Shown here: positions 10,570 to 19,416 of the stretch, piece after piece
Position numbering within the stretch: position 1 is the first letter of the stretch
How the letters are laid out: each line of letters begins with the position of its first letter
Made by a program: the position numbers and the translations under genes
Assembly: GCF_009601685.2 (NCBI RefSeq)
Contig: NZ_CP045701.2
Span: forward strand, 5,580,001-5,644,000
DNA length: 64,000 bases
Direction: 5' to 3'
Origin: Pseudomonas brassicacearum
Lineage (GTDB): Bacteria > Pseudomonadota > Gammaproteobacteria > Pseudomonadales > Pseudomonadaceae
Notes under the pieces: model-generated
What the model saw: only the letters and a program-made list of their open reading frames with translations
Databases searched by the model: none
Told to the model about the DNA's origin: nothing

Positions 10570-10617
10570 CAGGTAAACCAAGTCGGCCAACGCGCGGACT
10601 TGCCACCACCGAACGGA

Positions 10618-10645
10618 TCTCCAGCGCCCCCGCTTGCGCTGGAGA
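10618..10645 (+). terminator. Possible terminator after the pentapeptide gene
   Basis: A 10-bp stem (TCTCCAGCGC / GCGCTGGAGA) with an 8-nt loop lies about 50 bp past the stop, with CCTTTTCCC a few bases downstream. Confidence 0.45.
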
Positions 10646-10789
10646 GTGCAGCCTTTTCCCACCCCATCGTGCGTAATGCATTAGAAGCTTTTGCATCGAA
10701 TCCCACCAAAGAATCACGCTTTTCCTACTGACCGCTACACTGCTCAGAAGCTTGCCCACTGCACCGATCGGCCGTCGCAAGGAGGCTCG

Positions 10790-11062
10790 ATGAATGATGA
10801 ACTGCAACACCTGAAGAATCTGGGCAAGACATCAGCCCAGTGGCTGCACGCCGTGGGCATCCACAGCGCTTCCGATCTACGCCGGCTCGGCGCGGTGGAC
10901 GCCTATCGCGCCGTGCGCACGCGTGGCTTCCGGGCGTCCAAGGTGTTGCTGTACGCCATCGAGGGCGCGTTGATGGACGTGCATTGGAATGACATCCCCG
11001 CCGAGCGCAAAGACGCCCTGAATAAACAACTGGATGCCATTTCGACGCGCCACAAGGCCTGA
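10790..11062 (+). CDS. TfoX/Sxy C-terminal-domain protein
   Basis: A 90-residue protein made only of the TfoX C-terminal domain, a helix-hairpin-helix-like fold (LKNLGKTSAQWLHAVGIHSASDLRRLGAVDAYR). Full-length TfoX/Sxy regulates competence in Haemophilus and Vibrio, but stand-alone C-terminal domains are common in Pseudomonas and their role is unknown. The ATG at 10790 is set by a strong AAGGAGG four bases upstream (10779-10785); the longer open frame upstream has no support. It lies just before the PrrF-like sRNA and could be transcribed into it, although the sRNA has its own promoter. Confidence 0.85.
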   Translation: MNDELQHLKNLGKTSAQWLHAVGIHSASDLRRLGAVDAYRAVRTRGFRASKVLLYAIEGALMDVHWNDIPAERKDALNKQLDAISTRHKA

Positions 11063-11127
11063 CCCCCCTTTCGTTGCCAGCGAAAACCCTGGCCTTGAGG
11101 TTATTTCGACAAATCGTCAAACAATGT

Positions 11128-11155
11128 TTGACATGGTAATGAGAATCGCTATTAT
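11128..11155 (+). promoter_or_regulatory. Fur-controlled promoter of the PrrF-like sRNA
   Basis: The -35 TTGACA (11128-11133) and -10 TATTAT (11150-11155) are spaced 16 bp. A Fur box at 11135-11153 matches the 19-bp consensus at 14 positions and fills the spacer, so iron-loaded Fur would block polymerase. Confidence 0.8.
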
Positions 11156-11161
11156 TACCAC

Positions 11162-11273
11162 ATCCGGTCGCGAGACTGGTCGATATTTGAACAGCCCTTG
11201 GTTCGGACTCTCAGATATCTCCTCATCAGGCTAATCACGGTTATTTGACCCGGCTTTTGCCGGGTCTTTTTTT
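11162..11273 (+). ncRNA. prrF: PrrF-family iron-responsive small RNA
   Basis: PrrF RNAs are the Pseudomonas counterparts of RyhB: made in iron starvation, they work with Hfq to repress iron-containing proteins such as SodB and TCA enzymes. The evidence is a Fur-boxed promoter, the conserved core CTCCTCATCAGGCTAATCACGG region (11219-11240) that I recognise from PrrF1/PrrF2, an upstream GGTCGCGAGACTGGTC segment, and a strong terminator. Predicted length is about 110 nt, close to the known RNAs. In the fluorescens group prrF1 and prrF2 are at separate loci; I cannot say which one this is. It lies beside the haem-uptake operon, another Fur target. Confidence 0.88.
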
Positions 11274-11274
11274 G
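11247..11274 (+). terminator. Rho-independent terminator of the PrrF-like sRNA
   Basis: GACCCGGC-TTTT-GCCGGGTC followed by seven T. The stem is perfect over 8 bp. Confidence 0.92.
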
Positions 11275-11306
11275 CCTGGAAGAACCACACCGCCCCGTAG
11301 AAGCCG

Positions 11307-11420
11307 TGTAGGAGCTGTCGAGTGCAACGAGGCTGCGATCTTTCCCCCGACACCCGAATCTCAAGCGAAAGATCAAAGGATCAAAAGATCAAAAGATCGC
11401 AGCCTTCACCAGCGCCTACG
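11307..11420. repeat. GTAGGAGCTG-type extragenic palindromic repeat
   Basis: This imperfect inverted repeat has outer ends GTAGGAGCTGTCGAG and GCGCCTACGG, with inner arms GGCTGCGATCTTT / AAAGATCGCAGCC. The centre holds an 8-bp tandem (GATCAAAA-like, three times plus GATC). A second member lies at 50736-50834. Its right end contains the phuW stop codon. Confidence 0.8.
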
Positions 11421-12267
11421 GGGCTGGGTAGGATTTGCGCATCTGCGCGCAGTAATCCTGTGGCGGCATGGCCGGCGTGTACCACACGTAATCGGCCATG
11501 GCCGACGTCACCTCACTGCCCTCCTCGGCCAACATCAGCACGATGGGCGCCTCGCTGGCGCCAAGATCCAACGCATGCAGCGGCACAGCGACGTCTTTTC
11601 GAGCGTGCCAGGCACCGGCGAACAACATTGCCGGTGTCGGCGCTTGCAGCAGGCGCTCGGCCATGCGTCGATCGCGCTGTTGCTGCACGGCCAGCATCGC
11701 CGGCATTTGCGACTCTGGCAGCAAACCGCAGTGGGATTCACGGATTTGCCCCAACAACTCGTCCTTCACAGTAGCGGCATTGGAGCGAGTGCCCATCAAG
11801 CCCGGCGCTTGTCGATAGAAACGCTGGATCTCGGCGGCGTCCAGATTGGCGGCCAGCAACGGATAGCGTTGCGCCAGGGCAAACTCGACGACGGGGCCAT
11901 ACAGGCTCCAATCCCAGCCCGGCGACCAGTCCAGTGCACCGGGCAGGTCCTTTGGCAAGGCGGGTAGCTGGCGGACCGAATCAACGCGTGGCTGCTGGGC
12001 GGGGGTGAGCATTTCCAGCAACAGGCTGCCTTGGGCCCGCTGCCCGGCCAGGGCCTGGAGCAGCCATACCTGCAGTGCGTGGTGATCGCGATTGTCGTGC
12101 CGCTCTCCCACCACCACCCGAGGCGCCTTGGCCAGGCGTTCGACCAATGCCTGGGGCGTCACGGCCTGGCCATTGTGCAAATCACGGATTCGCCCGCCGA
12201 GTGGGGGCGGTGCGATGCTCTGACACGCCGTCAGTACACTCAATGCCAGAATCAGGAGCAGACGCAC
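11416..12267 (-). CDS. phuW: ChaN-family haem-binding lipoprotein (PhuW)
   Basis: A 283-residue ChaN-domain protein with a lipoprotein signal (lipobox L-T-A-C, Cys15). The ChaN motif G-E-R-H-D-N-x2-H-H is at about residues 54-63. ChaN of Campylobacter binds haem, and PhuW closes the phuSTUVW operon of P. aeruginosa, so a periplasmic haem-handling role is likely. It begins 24 bp after phuV. Its stop codon falls inside an extragenic palindromic repeat, so the last few residues may be altered by the repeat. Confidence 0.88.
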   Translation of the reverse strand: MRLLLILALSVLTACQSIAPPPLGGRIRDLHNGQAVTPQALVERLAKAPRVVVGERHDNRDHHALQVWLLQALAGQRAQGSLLLEMLTPAQQPRVDSVRQLPALPKDLPGALDWSPGWDWSLYGPVVEFALAQRYPLLAANLDAAEIQRFYRQAPGLMGTRSNAATVKDELLGQIRESHCGLLPESQMPAMLAVQQQRDRRMAERLLQAPTPAMLFAGAWHARKDVAVPLHALDLGASEAPIVLMLAEEGSEVTSAMADYVWYTPAMPPQDYCAQMRKSYPAP

Positions 12268-12291
12268 GTCCGTATCCTCCAGGGCGCCCTC

Positions 12292-13059
12292 TCAGCGGGC
12301 AATGATCAATGGATGCCCACGCTCCGGATGGTCTTGCACCAGCACGTCCAGGCCAAACACCGCCTTGAGGGGTTCCGGGCGCAGCACGTGCCGAGGCGTG
12401 TCCAGGGCCGCCGGCCGACCGGACGCGAGCAGCAACAGGCGATCACAATAACGCGCCGCCAAGTTCAGGTCATGCAGGATCACCAGCACGGCAGCGCCGC
12501 GACTGGCGAACTCACGCACCGCCTGAAGGATGGTGTGCTGGTGCAGTGGGTCCAACATCGAGGTCGGCTCGTCCAGCAACAGGGTTTGCCCCGCTTCACC
12601 TGGCCACAACTGTGCCAACACCCGCGCCAGATGCACCCGCTGACGCTCGCCACCGGACAACGCCAGGTAACTGCGACCATGCAGATGCGCGGCGTCTGCC
12701 GCTTGCAGCGCCGAGGCGACGATTTGCTCGTCGCGCAGCCGACCACTCTGGTGCGGCAGGCGTCCCATGCCGACGACTTCCTCGACACGGAAAGCAAAAT
12801 CCAGGGTCGAGGACTGCGGCAAGACCGCCAGGCGACGGGCGCGTTCGGCACCCTGCCACTGGGCCAGTGGCCGGTCATCGAGCCAGACCTGCCCCTGGGC
12901 CGGGCGCAATTCGCCGCACAGCCCCGCCAGCAAAGTACTTTTACCTGCGCCGTTGGGCCCAAGCACTCCGAGTACTTCGCCAGGGTTGAGCGCCAGATCG
13001 ACGTCCGCCAGCACCGTCTTGCGACCACGATGAATGTGCAGGTTCTGCGCTCGCAGCAT
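12292..13059 (-). CDS. phuV: Haem ABC transporter ATP-binding protein
   Basis: This 255-residue ATPase powers haem import. Walker [10 protein letters not shown] is at about residues 35-43, the ABC signature L-S-G-G-E-R-Q-R-V lies mid-protein, and Walker B L-L-L-D-E-P-T-S follows, with the H-loop in V-I-L-H-D-L-N. The length and the [19 protein letters not shown] sequence fit HmuV/PhuV of the FecCD-linked transporters. Its ATG overlaps the phuU stop (TGATG). Confidence 0.95.
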   Translation of the reverse strand: MLRAQNLHIHRGRKTVLADVDLALNPGEVLGVLGPNGAGKSTLLAGLCGELRPAQGQVWLDDRPLAQWQGAERARRLAVLPQSSTLDFAFRVEEVVGMGRLPHQSGRLRDEQIVASALQAADAAHLHGRSYLALSGGERQRVHLARVLAQLWPGEAGQTLLLDEPTSMLDPLHQHTILQAVREFASRGAAVLVILHDLNLAARYCDRLLLLASGRPAALDTPRHVLRPEPLKAVFGLDVLVQDHPERGHPLIIAR

Positions 13060-14096
13060 CAGGCGCGCCCTCGCACCAATAGATAAAGGAAGAACGGCGC
13101 GCCTATAAAAGCCGTGACAATGCCGATCGGCAATTCCGCAGGGGCCAGTGCCAGGCGCGCCACCAGATCGGCGAACAACAGCAGGCTCGCACCCGCCAAC
13201 ATCGAAGCGGGCAGCAACACGCGGTGGTCAGGGCCCGCCACCAGCCGCACCAGATGCGGCACTACCAGCCCGACAAAGCCGATCATGCCCGCAGCCGCCA
13301 CCGCTGCGCCAACCCCCAAGGCCGTACAAAACACCAGTTCACGCTTGAGGCCTTCGACATTAACACCCAGGTGGGCAGCCTCGGACTCCCCCAGCAACAA
13401 CGCATTGAGCGCCCGGGCCCGGCGAGGCAGCCAGAGCGCCACACCAGCGCTGACCAGCAACAGCGGCCACAACCGCGCATAGCTGGCGCCGTTGAGACTG
13501 CCCAGGTTCCAGAACGTCAAGGTGCGCAGGGTCGCGTCGTCCGCCAGGTAGGTGAACAGGCCGACGGCCGAACCGGACAGTGCGGTCAGGGCAATACCGG
13601 CCAGGAGCATAGTCGCGACATGGGTCTGGCCGTTGCGGCGGCCGAGACGATAGACCAGCGCCGTAACGCCGAGCCCGCCAAGGAATGCACACAACGACAA
13701 CACGTAGGGACCAAAGGCTTCGGGCAACCCACCCAGCGCCGAGCCACCGACAATGGCGAACGCGGCGCCCAGTGCCGCACCGCTGGATACACCCACCAGC
13801 CCCGGGTCGGCCAGCGGGTTGCGAAACAGCCCCTGCATCGCCACACCGGACAACGCCAATACCGCGCCCACCGCCAACCCCAGCAAGGTGCGCGGCAAAC
13901 GGATCTGGCCGAGGATCAGTTCGGCCTGCTCCAAACCATCGGCGGCCACCGGCAAGCCCAACAGGCGCAAGGCGGCGCGCAAGGTGTCGAGCAGCGGCAA
14001 GCTCACCGGCCCCAGGGCCAGGGACAGCCAGGTCGCCAGCAGACACAGCAAGCCCAGGCCGATAAATAAGGTGCGTGATTTGACCAACGCGGTCAT
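13059..14096 (-). CDS. phuU: Haem ABC transporter permease (FecCD family)
   Basis: An inner-membrane permease of 345 residues with about ten hydrophobic segments. It contains the FecCD hallmark stretches R-L-P-R-T-L-L-G, [15 protein letters not shown] and G-L-V-V-P-H-L-V-R, where the ATPase docks. It would take haem from the periplasmic protein PhuT. The start overlaps the phuT stop (ATGA) and the end overlaps phuV, as expected of a tightly coupled operon. Confidence 0.95.
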   Translation of the reverse strand: MTALVKSRTLFIGLGLLCLLATWLSLALGPVSLPLLDTLRAALRLLGLPVAADGLEQAELILGQIRLPRTLLGLAVGAVLALSGVAMQGLFRNPLADPGLVGVSSGAALGAAFAIVGGSALGGLPEAFGPYVLSLCAFLGGLGVTALVYRLGRRNGQTHVATMLLAGIALTALSGSAVGLFTYLADDATLRTLTFWNLGSLNGASYARLWPLLLVSAGVALWLPRRARALNALLLGESEAAHLGVNVEGLKRELVFCTALGVGAAVAAAGMIGFVGLVVPHLVRLVAGPDHRVLLPASMLAGASLLLFADLVARLALAPAELPIGIVTAFIGAPFFLYLLVRGRA

Positions 14097-14971
14097 GGCG
14101 CCATAGCCGACGCCGCCGGATAGAAGCCTGCCGTCAGTGTCACCAAGCTTTGTGGCAACCGCGGGCCCAACCCGCCTACCAGCAGCGTCGGATCAAGCTC
14201 CATGACACGCCCGTCCCTGGCGGCCCGGGTCGAGGAAAGAATCGGGTTTTCCCTGAACAGTGCCGCACGCGCCTTTTCACCGCTCAAGGCACGGTCAGCA
14301 AAGACCAGTACTTGCGGATTCAGGCTGGCCAGGGTTTCCACGGAAAAAGATTTGTAACCACTGTGGGTCGCCAGGTTGTGACCGCCGGCCTGCTGTAACA
14401 GCCAATCCGCGGAAGTGCCCCTGCCAGCAACCAGTGGCTTGCCGCCGGAACTGCCCACCAATAGCAATACGCCGGGAGCCTTTTGTTTGCGCTGGGCTTC
14501 GGCCACCCGGGTCTGTTGCTGGGCGAGCTGTTTTTGATAGAGGTCGAACAACCGCGCCGCCTCGACCTCGGCTCCCAACAATTGCCCCAAGTGCTGCAAA
14601 TTGCCCTGCAGGGCCGCCAGTTCTGGTGTGGCCGAGAACAGTTCGACCTGCACGCCGGCGCTGCGAATTTGCGCCAGCACGGGCGGCGGCCCCATTTCCT
14701 CGGTGCCGACCAGGATCTGCGGACGCAGGCTCAGCACACCCTCCGCCGACAGCTGTCGCTGATAGCCGATACTGGGCAAGGCCCGCAAGGATTCAGGATG
14801 CTGACTGGTTGAGTCCACGCCCACCAGCTTCGACTCGCCCCCCAGTGCACTGACCCACTCCGACACGGCGCCGCCGGCGCTGACCCAGCGTTGCGGCAAT
14901 TCGGCCGCGCCGGCCCCCTGGCCGGCCAACAGTGCGACACAGAGCGCAACAACGCGGATGTTCAGGCGCAT
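14093..14971 (-). CDS. phuT: Haem ABC transporter substrate-binding protein
   Basis: This 292-residue periplasmic protein has a Sec signal peptide ending near G-A-G-A-A. Its two-lobed fold is of the helical-backbone (class III) type used for haem and siderophores. The region W-V-S-A-L-G-G-E-S-K-L-V-G-V-D-S-T-S-Q-H-P-E matches HmuT/PhuT. It is the first gene of phuT-U-V-W. No outer-membrane receptor (phuR) or cytosolic carrier (phuS) is next to it in this window, unlike the full P. aeruginosa locus. A Fur-box promoter lies about 80 bp upstream. Confidence 0.94.
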   Translation of the reverse strand: MRLNIRVVALCVALLAGQGAGAAELPQRWVSAGGAVSEWVSALGGESKLVGVDSTSQHPESLRALPSIGYQRQLSAEGVLSLRPQILVGTEEMGPPPVLAQIRSAGVQVELFSATPELAALQGNLQHLGQLLGAEVEAARLFDLYQKQLAQQQTRVAEAQRKQKAPGVLLLVGSSGGKPLVAGRGTSADWLLQQAGGHNLATHSGYKSFSVETLASLNPQVLVFADRALSGEKARAALFRENPILSSTRAARDGRVMELDPTLLVGGLGPRLPQSLVTLTAGFYPAASAMAP

Positions 14972-15050
14972 CGGGCAGCTTCCTCAAAGAAGTTTTTCAC
15001 AGGACCGAGCCTGGCCAAGTATCCTCAGCCACCTGTGAAGAAGGCTCCAT

Positions 15051-15078
15051 TTGATAATTGTTTTCATTTGATCGTCAA
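15051..15078 (-). promoter_or_regulatory. Candidate Fur-regulated promoter of phuT-U-V-W
   Basis: On the minus strand TTGACG (complement of 15073-15078) and TATCAA (complement of 15051-15056) are spaced 16 bp. The overlapping 19-mer at 15053-15071 matches the Fur consensus at 13 positions, including the full right half ATTATC. Confidence 0.65.
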
Positions 15079-15105
15079 GCGTGGATCTTTTGCCACACGA
15101 AACCT

Positions 15106-15194
15106 TGTGGGAGCGAGCTTGCTCGCGATAGCGGCGTGTCAGTCACTGAGATGCTGAATGTGCCGCCGTCATCGCGAGCAAGCTCGCTCCCACA
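15106..15194. repeat. REPIN (inverted REP pair)
   Basis: Two outward copies of TGTGGGAGCGAGCTTGCTCG flank a 50-bp centre. It separates the phu promoter from the Rieske gene; the second arm lies within about 35 bp of the Rieske start. Confidence 0.92.
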
Positions 15195-15226
15195 GTGGAT
15201 TCACTCCGACAAATATTGAGACACAC

Positions 15227-15544
15227 ATGAAGTTTCTTTGTACCGCCGCCCAATTGCCCGACAACGGTAGTCGCGGTTTCGACCTCGATGGGCGCAAAGT
15301 GCTGGCCGTGCGGCGCGCCGGCCAGGTGTATGCCTATCTCAACCGTTGCCCACACCGGGGCGTGCCGCTGGAATGGCAACCCGACCAGTTCCTCGACCCC
15401 AGCGCCAGCCTGATCCAATGCGCGACCCACGGCGCGCTGTTTCTGATCGAGAGCGGTGAATGCGTGGCTGGCCCCTGCGCCGGGCAGTTCCTGGCGACCC
15501 TAGACAGCCGGGAGGACGAGCAAGGCATCTGGGTCGAGCTCTAG
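15227..15544 (+). CDS. Rieske [2Fe-2S] domain protein
   Basis: This is a 105-residue stand-alone Rieske domain. The cluster ligands are C41-P-H43 and C65-A-T-H68, the C-x-H ... C-x2-H pattern; a further cysteine is at 84. There is no membrane anchor and no fused oxygenase, so it resembles soluble ferredoxin-like Rieske proteins whose partner is unknown. The ATG at 15227 was chosen because the upstream frame runs back into the REPIN. Its last 45 bp overlap the convergent sfsA gene. Confidence 0.9.
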   Translation: MKFLCTAAQLPDNGSRGFDLDGRKVLAVRRAGQVYAYLNRCPHRGVPLEWQPDQFLDPSASLIQCATHGALFLIESGECVAGPCAGQFLATLDSREDEQGIWVEL

Positions 15545-16246
15545 CAACACTGGCAGCGCCCGGTCCACCCGCATCTGCTCGGGCGTCAGCGTGACCCCGT
15601 AGGCCAGCACCTCCACACCCGCGGCCACCGCATCACGCAGGGCAGCGGCGTACGCCGGGTCGATTTCCTGTGCCGGGCGCACCGCATCGACACCGCTCAG
15701 GTTCACGCAATACAGTTGCACCGCCCGCACGCCTTCCCGGGCCAGGCAGGCAAGTTCCCTCAGGTGCTTGGCCCCGCGCAGGGTCACTGCATCGGGAAAC
15801 GCCGCCACATTCGTGCCATCGAACCCCAGCGTGACACTTTTGACTTCGACCCAGGCCGAGCCTCGGTCGTAGTCCAGGCGAAAATCGATACGGCTGTTTT
15901 CCACCCCATAAGCCACTTCACGCTTGAGCCCGGTAAACCCGTTCAGTTCGCTGATGACCCCGGCGCGCAAGGCTTCTTCGACCAACGCGTTGGCTCGCGC
16001 GGTATTGATGCAGGCGAGCCGCCCTTGAGGGGTTTCGCCGATTTCCCAGGTTCCGGGCAACTTGCGCTTGGGGTCGTTGGAGCGACTGAACCAGACACGC
16101 GCGCCTTCAGCCATGCAATTGAGCATGGAGCCGGTGTTGGGGCAGTGAATAGTGAGCAGTTCGCCATGAACGGTCTCGATATCGGCGAGAAAACGCTTGT
16201 AACGTCGAATCAAGCGACCTTCTTCCAACGCAGGGAAAAAACGCAT
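15500..16246 (-). CDS. sfsA: SfsA, sugar fermentation stimulation protein homologue
   Basis: A 248-residue SfsA-family protein. Conserved segments include [18 protein letters not shown] (H-C-P-N-T-G-S-M at about 34-41) and the nuclease-like core R-I-D-F-R-L ... [11 protein letters not shown]. coli SfsA raises maltose enzyme expression and binds DNA; the fold is nuclease-like and its biochemistry is unsettled. Homologues I know are about 237 residues. Here the frame runs about 11 residues further, into the 3' end of the convergent Rieske gene. The ATG overlaps the aminotransferase stop (TGATG). Confidence 0.93.
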   Translation of the reverse strand: MRFFPALEEGRLIRRYKRFLADIETVHGELLTIHCPNTGSMLNCMAEGARVWFSRSNDPKRKLPGTWEIGETPQGRLACINTARANALVEEALRAGVISELNGFTGLKREVAYGVENSRIDFRLDYDRGSAWVEVKSVTLGFDGTNVAAFPDAVTLRGAKHLRELACLAREGVRAVQLYCVNLSGVDAVRPAQEIDPAYAAALRDAVAAGVEVLAYGVTLTPEQMRVDRALPVLLELDPDALLVLPAV

Positions 16247-17418
16247 CAGCCTTGCCAGCTCCGTAGTCCGCGTTCGATGCGCGCCACCGCTTCCTCTAGC
16301 CGCGGCAAGCTCTGGGTGTAGGCGAAACGCACATGGTGACCGGCCTGATGGCGACCGAAATCCAGGCCCGGCGTGAAGGCCACATGTTCGGTTTCCAGGA
16401 AGTGCTGGCAGAACGCGAAGGCATCGCCGCCGAACGCGCTGATATCGGCATAGAGGTAAAACGCCCCTTCCGGTTCCACCGCAATACCGAAGCCCAACTC
16501 ACGCAAGGCCGGCAGCAGAAAGTCACGGCGCCGCGCGAACTCGGCCCGCCGCTGCTCGAAGATCTCGATGGTCGCCGGCTCGAAACAGGCCAGGGCGGCG
16601 TACTGAGCCATGCTCGGCGCACTGATGTAGAGGTTCTGCGCGAGCTTTTCCAGCTCGCCGACAGCCGCCGAAGGGGCCACCAGCCAGCCAAGTCGCCAGC
16701 CGGTCATGCCGAAATACTTGGAGAAACTGTTAAGGACAAAGGCATCGTCATCGACTTCCAGCACGCTGGCGGCGTCGGTGCCGTAGGTCAGGCCGTGATA
16801 GATCTCGTCCACCACCAGATGGCCGTTGTGGCCCTTGATGGCCTTGGACAGCCCCGCCAGCTCGTCCCGGGTGAGAATCGTCCCGGTCGGGTTGGCCGGT
16901 GAAGCCACCAACGCACCGACGCTGTCCTGATCCCAATGACGGTTCACCAGGTCTGGCGTCAATTGGTAACGCACCTCCGGCCCCACGGGCACCAATTGCG
17001 CCGCCCCTTCGACCAGGCGCAGGAAATGACGGTTGCACGGATAACCGGGGTCGGCCAGCAGCCAATGCTTGCCTGGGTCTACCAGCAAGGCGCTGGCCAG
17101 CAGCAACGCGCCTGACCCGCCCGGGGTCACGAGAATGCGCCGAGGGTCAATCTCCACCCCATAGCGCTGGCCATAGAAACCGGCGATGGCCTCGCGCAGC
17201 TCGGGAATGCCACGGGCCGCGGTGTAACGGGTCTTGCCCGCCGCCAGCGCGGCCTGGCCAGCCCGGATGATCGGCTCGGCGGTGGTAAAGTCCGGTTCGC
17301 CGATCTCCAGGTGGATGACGTCATGCCCGGCGGCCTGCAGTTCGTTGGCACGGGCCAGCAACGCCATCACATGGAAAGGTTCGATGGCGCGGCTGCGCGC
17401 ACTGTAGGGCTGAACCAT
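16246..17418 (-). CDS. PLP-dependent class I/II aminotransferase
   Basis: This is a 390-residue fold-type I aminotransferase of the aspartate/tyrosine group. The PLP lysine is in [12 protein letters not shown], with N-P-T-G-T and D-E-I-Y-H-G marking the cofactor pocket. The amino acid substrate cannot be named from sequence. An open frame extends 51 codons upstream, but the ATG at 17416-17418, preceded by GAAGGAAGG, gives the normal N-terminus ([18 protein letters not shown]). It is translationally coupled to sfsA downstream. Confidence 0.93.
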   Translation of the reverse strand: MVQPYSARSRAIEPFHVMALLARANELQAAGHDVIHLEIGEPDFTTAEPIIRAGQAALAAGKTRYTAARGIPELREAIAGFYGQRYGVEIDPRRILVTPGGSGALLLASALLVDPGKHWLLADPGYPCNRHFLRLVEGAAQLVPVGPEVRYQLTPDLVNRHWDQDSVGALVASPANPTGTILTRDELAGLSKAIKGHNGHLVVDEIYHGLTYGTDAASVLEVDDDAFVLNSFSKYFGMTGWRLGWLVAPSAAVGELEKLAQNLYISAPSMAQYAALACFEPATIEIFEQRRAEFARRRDFLLPALRELGFGIAVEPEGAFYLYADISAFGGDAFAFCQHFLETEHVAFTPGLDFGRHQAGHHVRFAYTQSLPRLEEAVARIERGLRSWQG

Positions 17419-17769
17419 TGGCCTTCCTTCAGGGGAAAAAAGAACCGATTCTACCCAACTCTCCAGCCAAGTCAGAAACAACTGCGCGAATCCGCGCGAA
17501 CTGCAATAGGCCTGAGCCCGTGGATTGCAGGAAATGACTCCCGCGATTGGCCCAGGCTTGACTAGAATCAAGCATTGAGCAGGTTTACATCCTCACCGAA
17601 GCGAACCCGGCCACGTTTTACAGGCCCCGGCCGCCGCAGGCTCGACAACCGGGAGTAGCGCGGCCCGATTTGATCTGGTAAGTTCGCCCGCTTGCAGCCG
17701 CAGGGCCGGCAGGTGTCGGTGATGGAGCAATCCTGCGTAGTGGATTACAAGAGTAGAGGCGGTCCATTC

Positions 17770-18213
17770 ATGCCCACCCAAGCAAAGCAAAATCAAAATA
17801 ACGCGCTCAGCGGGTTTGAGCCTTACGTCCCGCAAGCTGGCGAAGAGTACATGGGCGCCCCCATGCGCGCGCACTTCACCAAGATCCTGAACAAGTGGAA
17901 ACAGGACTTGATGCAGGAAGTCGACCGCACCGTGGATCACATGAAAGACGAAGCGGCCAACTTCCCCGACCCGGCCGACCGTGCCAGTCAGGAAGAAGAG
18001 TTCAGCCTTGAGCTGCGCGCCCGTGACCGCGAGCGCAAACTCATCAAGAAAATCGACAAGACCTTGCAACTGATCGAAGACGAAGAATACGGTTGGTGCG
18101 AGTCCTGCGGCATCGAGATCGGCATCCGCCGCCTGGAAGCCCGCCCGACCGCCGACCTGTGCATCGACTGCAAGACCCTGGCGGAAATCAAGGAAAAACA
18201 GGTCGGCAAGTAA
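17770..18213 (+). CDS. dksA: RNA polymerase-binding transcription factor DksA
   Basis: DksA enters the polymerase secondary channel and, with ppGpp, represses rRNA/tRNA promoters and activates amino acid synthesis promoters. The 147 residues have a long coiled coil (about 33-108) with the acidic tip D-P-A-D (67-70), then a four-cysteine zinc finger (C110, C113, C131, C134), so this is the zinc form. The ATG at 17770 gives the standard MPTQAKQ N-terminus; the upstream 26 in-frame codons are not coding. A strong terminator follows. Confidence 0.98.
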   Translation: MPTQAKQNQNNALSGFEPYVPQAGEEYMGAPMRAHFTKILNKWKQDLMQEVDRTVDHMKDEAANFPDPADRASQEEEFSLELRARDRERKLIKKIDKTLQLIEDEEYGWCESCGIEIGIRRLEARPTADLCIDCKTLAEIKEKQVGK

Positions 18214-18231
18214 TTGCCGGGGCTGTCACAG

Positions 18232-18260
18232 AAACGGAGCGTTCATACGCTCCGTTTTTT
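18232..18260 (+). terminator. Rho-independent terminator of dksA
   Basis: AACGGAGCG-TTCATA-CGCTCCGTT with a run of six T begins about 20 bp past the dksA stop. Confidence 0.92.
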
Positions 18261-18295
18261 GTTTCCGATATTTTCTCCAAGCTTTGTTGCCCTCC

Positions 18296-18384
18296 TGTGG
18301 GAGCGAGTTTGCTCGCGATAGCAGTGGGTCAGCCAACAGTGATGTGGCTGACAGGCCGCTATCGCGAGCAAGCTCGCTCCCGCA
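18296..18384. repeat. REPIN (inverted REP pair)
   Basis: Outward REP arms (TGTGGGAGCGAGTTTGCTCG and the complement ending CTCGCTCCCGCA) lie between the dksA terminator and gluQRS. The inner region can extend the stem (GCCGCTATCGCGAGC). Confidence 0.92.
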
Positions 18385-18447
18385 AGGGGATATGCTTCGG
18401 CATCAAGATTTGTATGCCTGCCGCCCAGACCCAGTAACATTCGCCCT

Positions 18448-19338
18448 ATGACTGCCACCGCCCCCTACATCGGACGCTTTGCCCCCACCCCCAGCGGCCA
18501 CCTGCACTTCGGCTCGCTGGTCGCCGCCCTGGCGTCGTACCTGGATGCCCGGGCCGTGGGCGGGCGCTGGTTGCTGCGCATGGAAGACCTCGACCCGCCC
18601 CGGGAAGAACCGGGCGCGCAAGCGGCGATTCTCAAGGCGCTGGAAAGCTACGGGTTCGAATGGGACGGCGAGATGGTTCGCCAGAGCGAGCGCCATGACG
18701 CCTACGATCAAGTCATCAACCGGCTGATCAGCCAGGGCCTGGCCTACGCCTGTACCTGTTCGCGCAAGCAACTGGAGGCGTACCAGGGCATTTATCCGGG
18801 CCTGTGCCGTAACGCCGGGCACGGCACCGAGGACGCTGCCATCCGCCTGCGCGTCCCCGAGCTTGAGTACCACTTCACTGACCGGGTCCAGGGCGAGTTC
18901 CGCCAGCACCTGGGCCGTGAGGTCGGTGACTTCGTGATCCGCCGCCGCGACGGGCTCTACGCCTATCAGCTGGCCGTGGTCCTGGACGACGCCTGGCAAG
19001 GGGTGACCGATATCGTGCGCGGCGCCGACCTGCTGGACTCCACGCCGCGCCAGCTCTACCTGCAAGAACTGCTCGGGTTGCCGCAACCGCGTTACCTGCA
19101 CGTGCCGCTGATCACCCAGCCCGACGGACACAAGCTCGGTAAATCCTACCGTTCACCGCCGCTGGCAGCCGATCAGGCCACGCCGCTGCTGTTACGGGCA
19201 TTGCGTGCGCTGGGCCAGCAACCGGGTCTCGAACTGCTCGATGCCAGCCCACGGGAACTGCTGGCTTGGGGCATTCGCCACTGGGACGCGGACAAGATCC
19301 CGCGCACACTGAGCCTGCCCGAAGCGCAAATACGTTGA
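18448..19338 (+). CDS. gluQRS: Glutamyl-Q tRNA(Asp) synthetase
   Basis: GluQ-RS activates glutamate and attaches it to the queuosine base in the anticodon of tRNA(Asp). The 296 residues form a GluRS-like catalytic domain without an anticodon-binding domain. The HIGH-like motif is H-L-H-F-G-S after R-F-A-P-T-P-S-G; a zinc site is formed around C-T-C ... Y-P-G-L-C; the KMSKS position reads K-L-G-K-S. In proteobacteria gluQRS commonly follows dksA, as here, though a terminator and a REPIN separate them. Confidence 0.96.
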   Translation: MTATAPYIGRFAPTPSGHLHFGSLVAALASYLDARAVGGRWLLRMEDLDPPREEPGAQAAILKALESYGFEWDGEMVRQSERHDAYDQVINRLISQGLAYACTCSRKQLEAYQGIYPGLCRNAGHGTEDAAIRLRVPELEYHFTDRVQGEFRQHLGREVGDFVIRRRDGLYAYQLAVVLDDAWQGVTDIVRGADLLDSTPRQLYLQELLGLPQPRYLHVPLITQPDGHKLGKSYRSPPLAADQATPLLLRALRALGQQPGLELLDASPRELLAWGIRHWDADKIPRTLSLPEAQIR

Positions 19339-19416
19339 CGGCCCTTGCAGCTTGGCGCCCATCCGTTACCATCGCCGCACGTTTTTTGGGCACGCGCATA
19401 AATTAGAGAGGCCGGG

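Noticed and set aside
10790..11062. TfoX-domain gene as a competence regulator
   Set aside because: Only the C-terminal domain is present. Without the N-terminal domain a competence role is not supported.
17419..17571. 51-codon N-terminal extension of the aminotransferase
   Set aside because: The ATG at 17418 has a good ribosome site and gives the usual family start.
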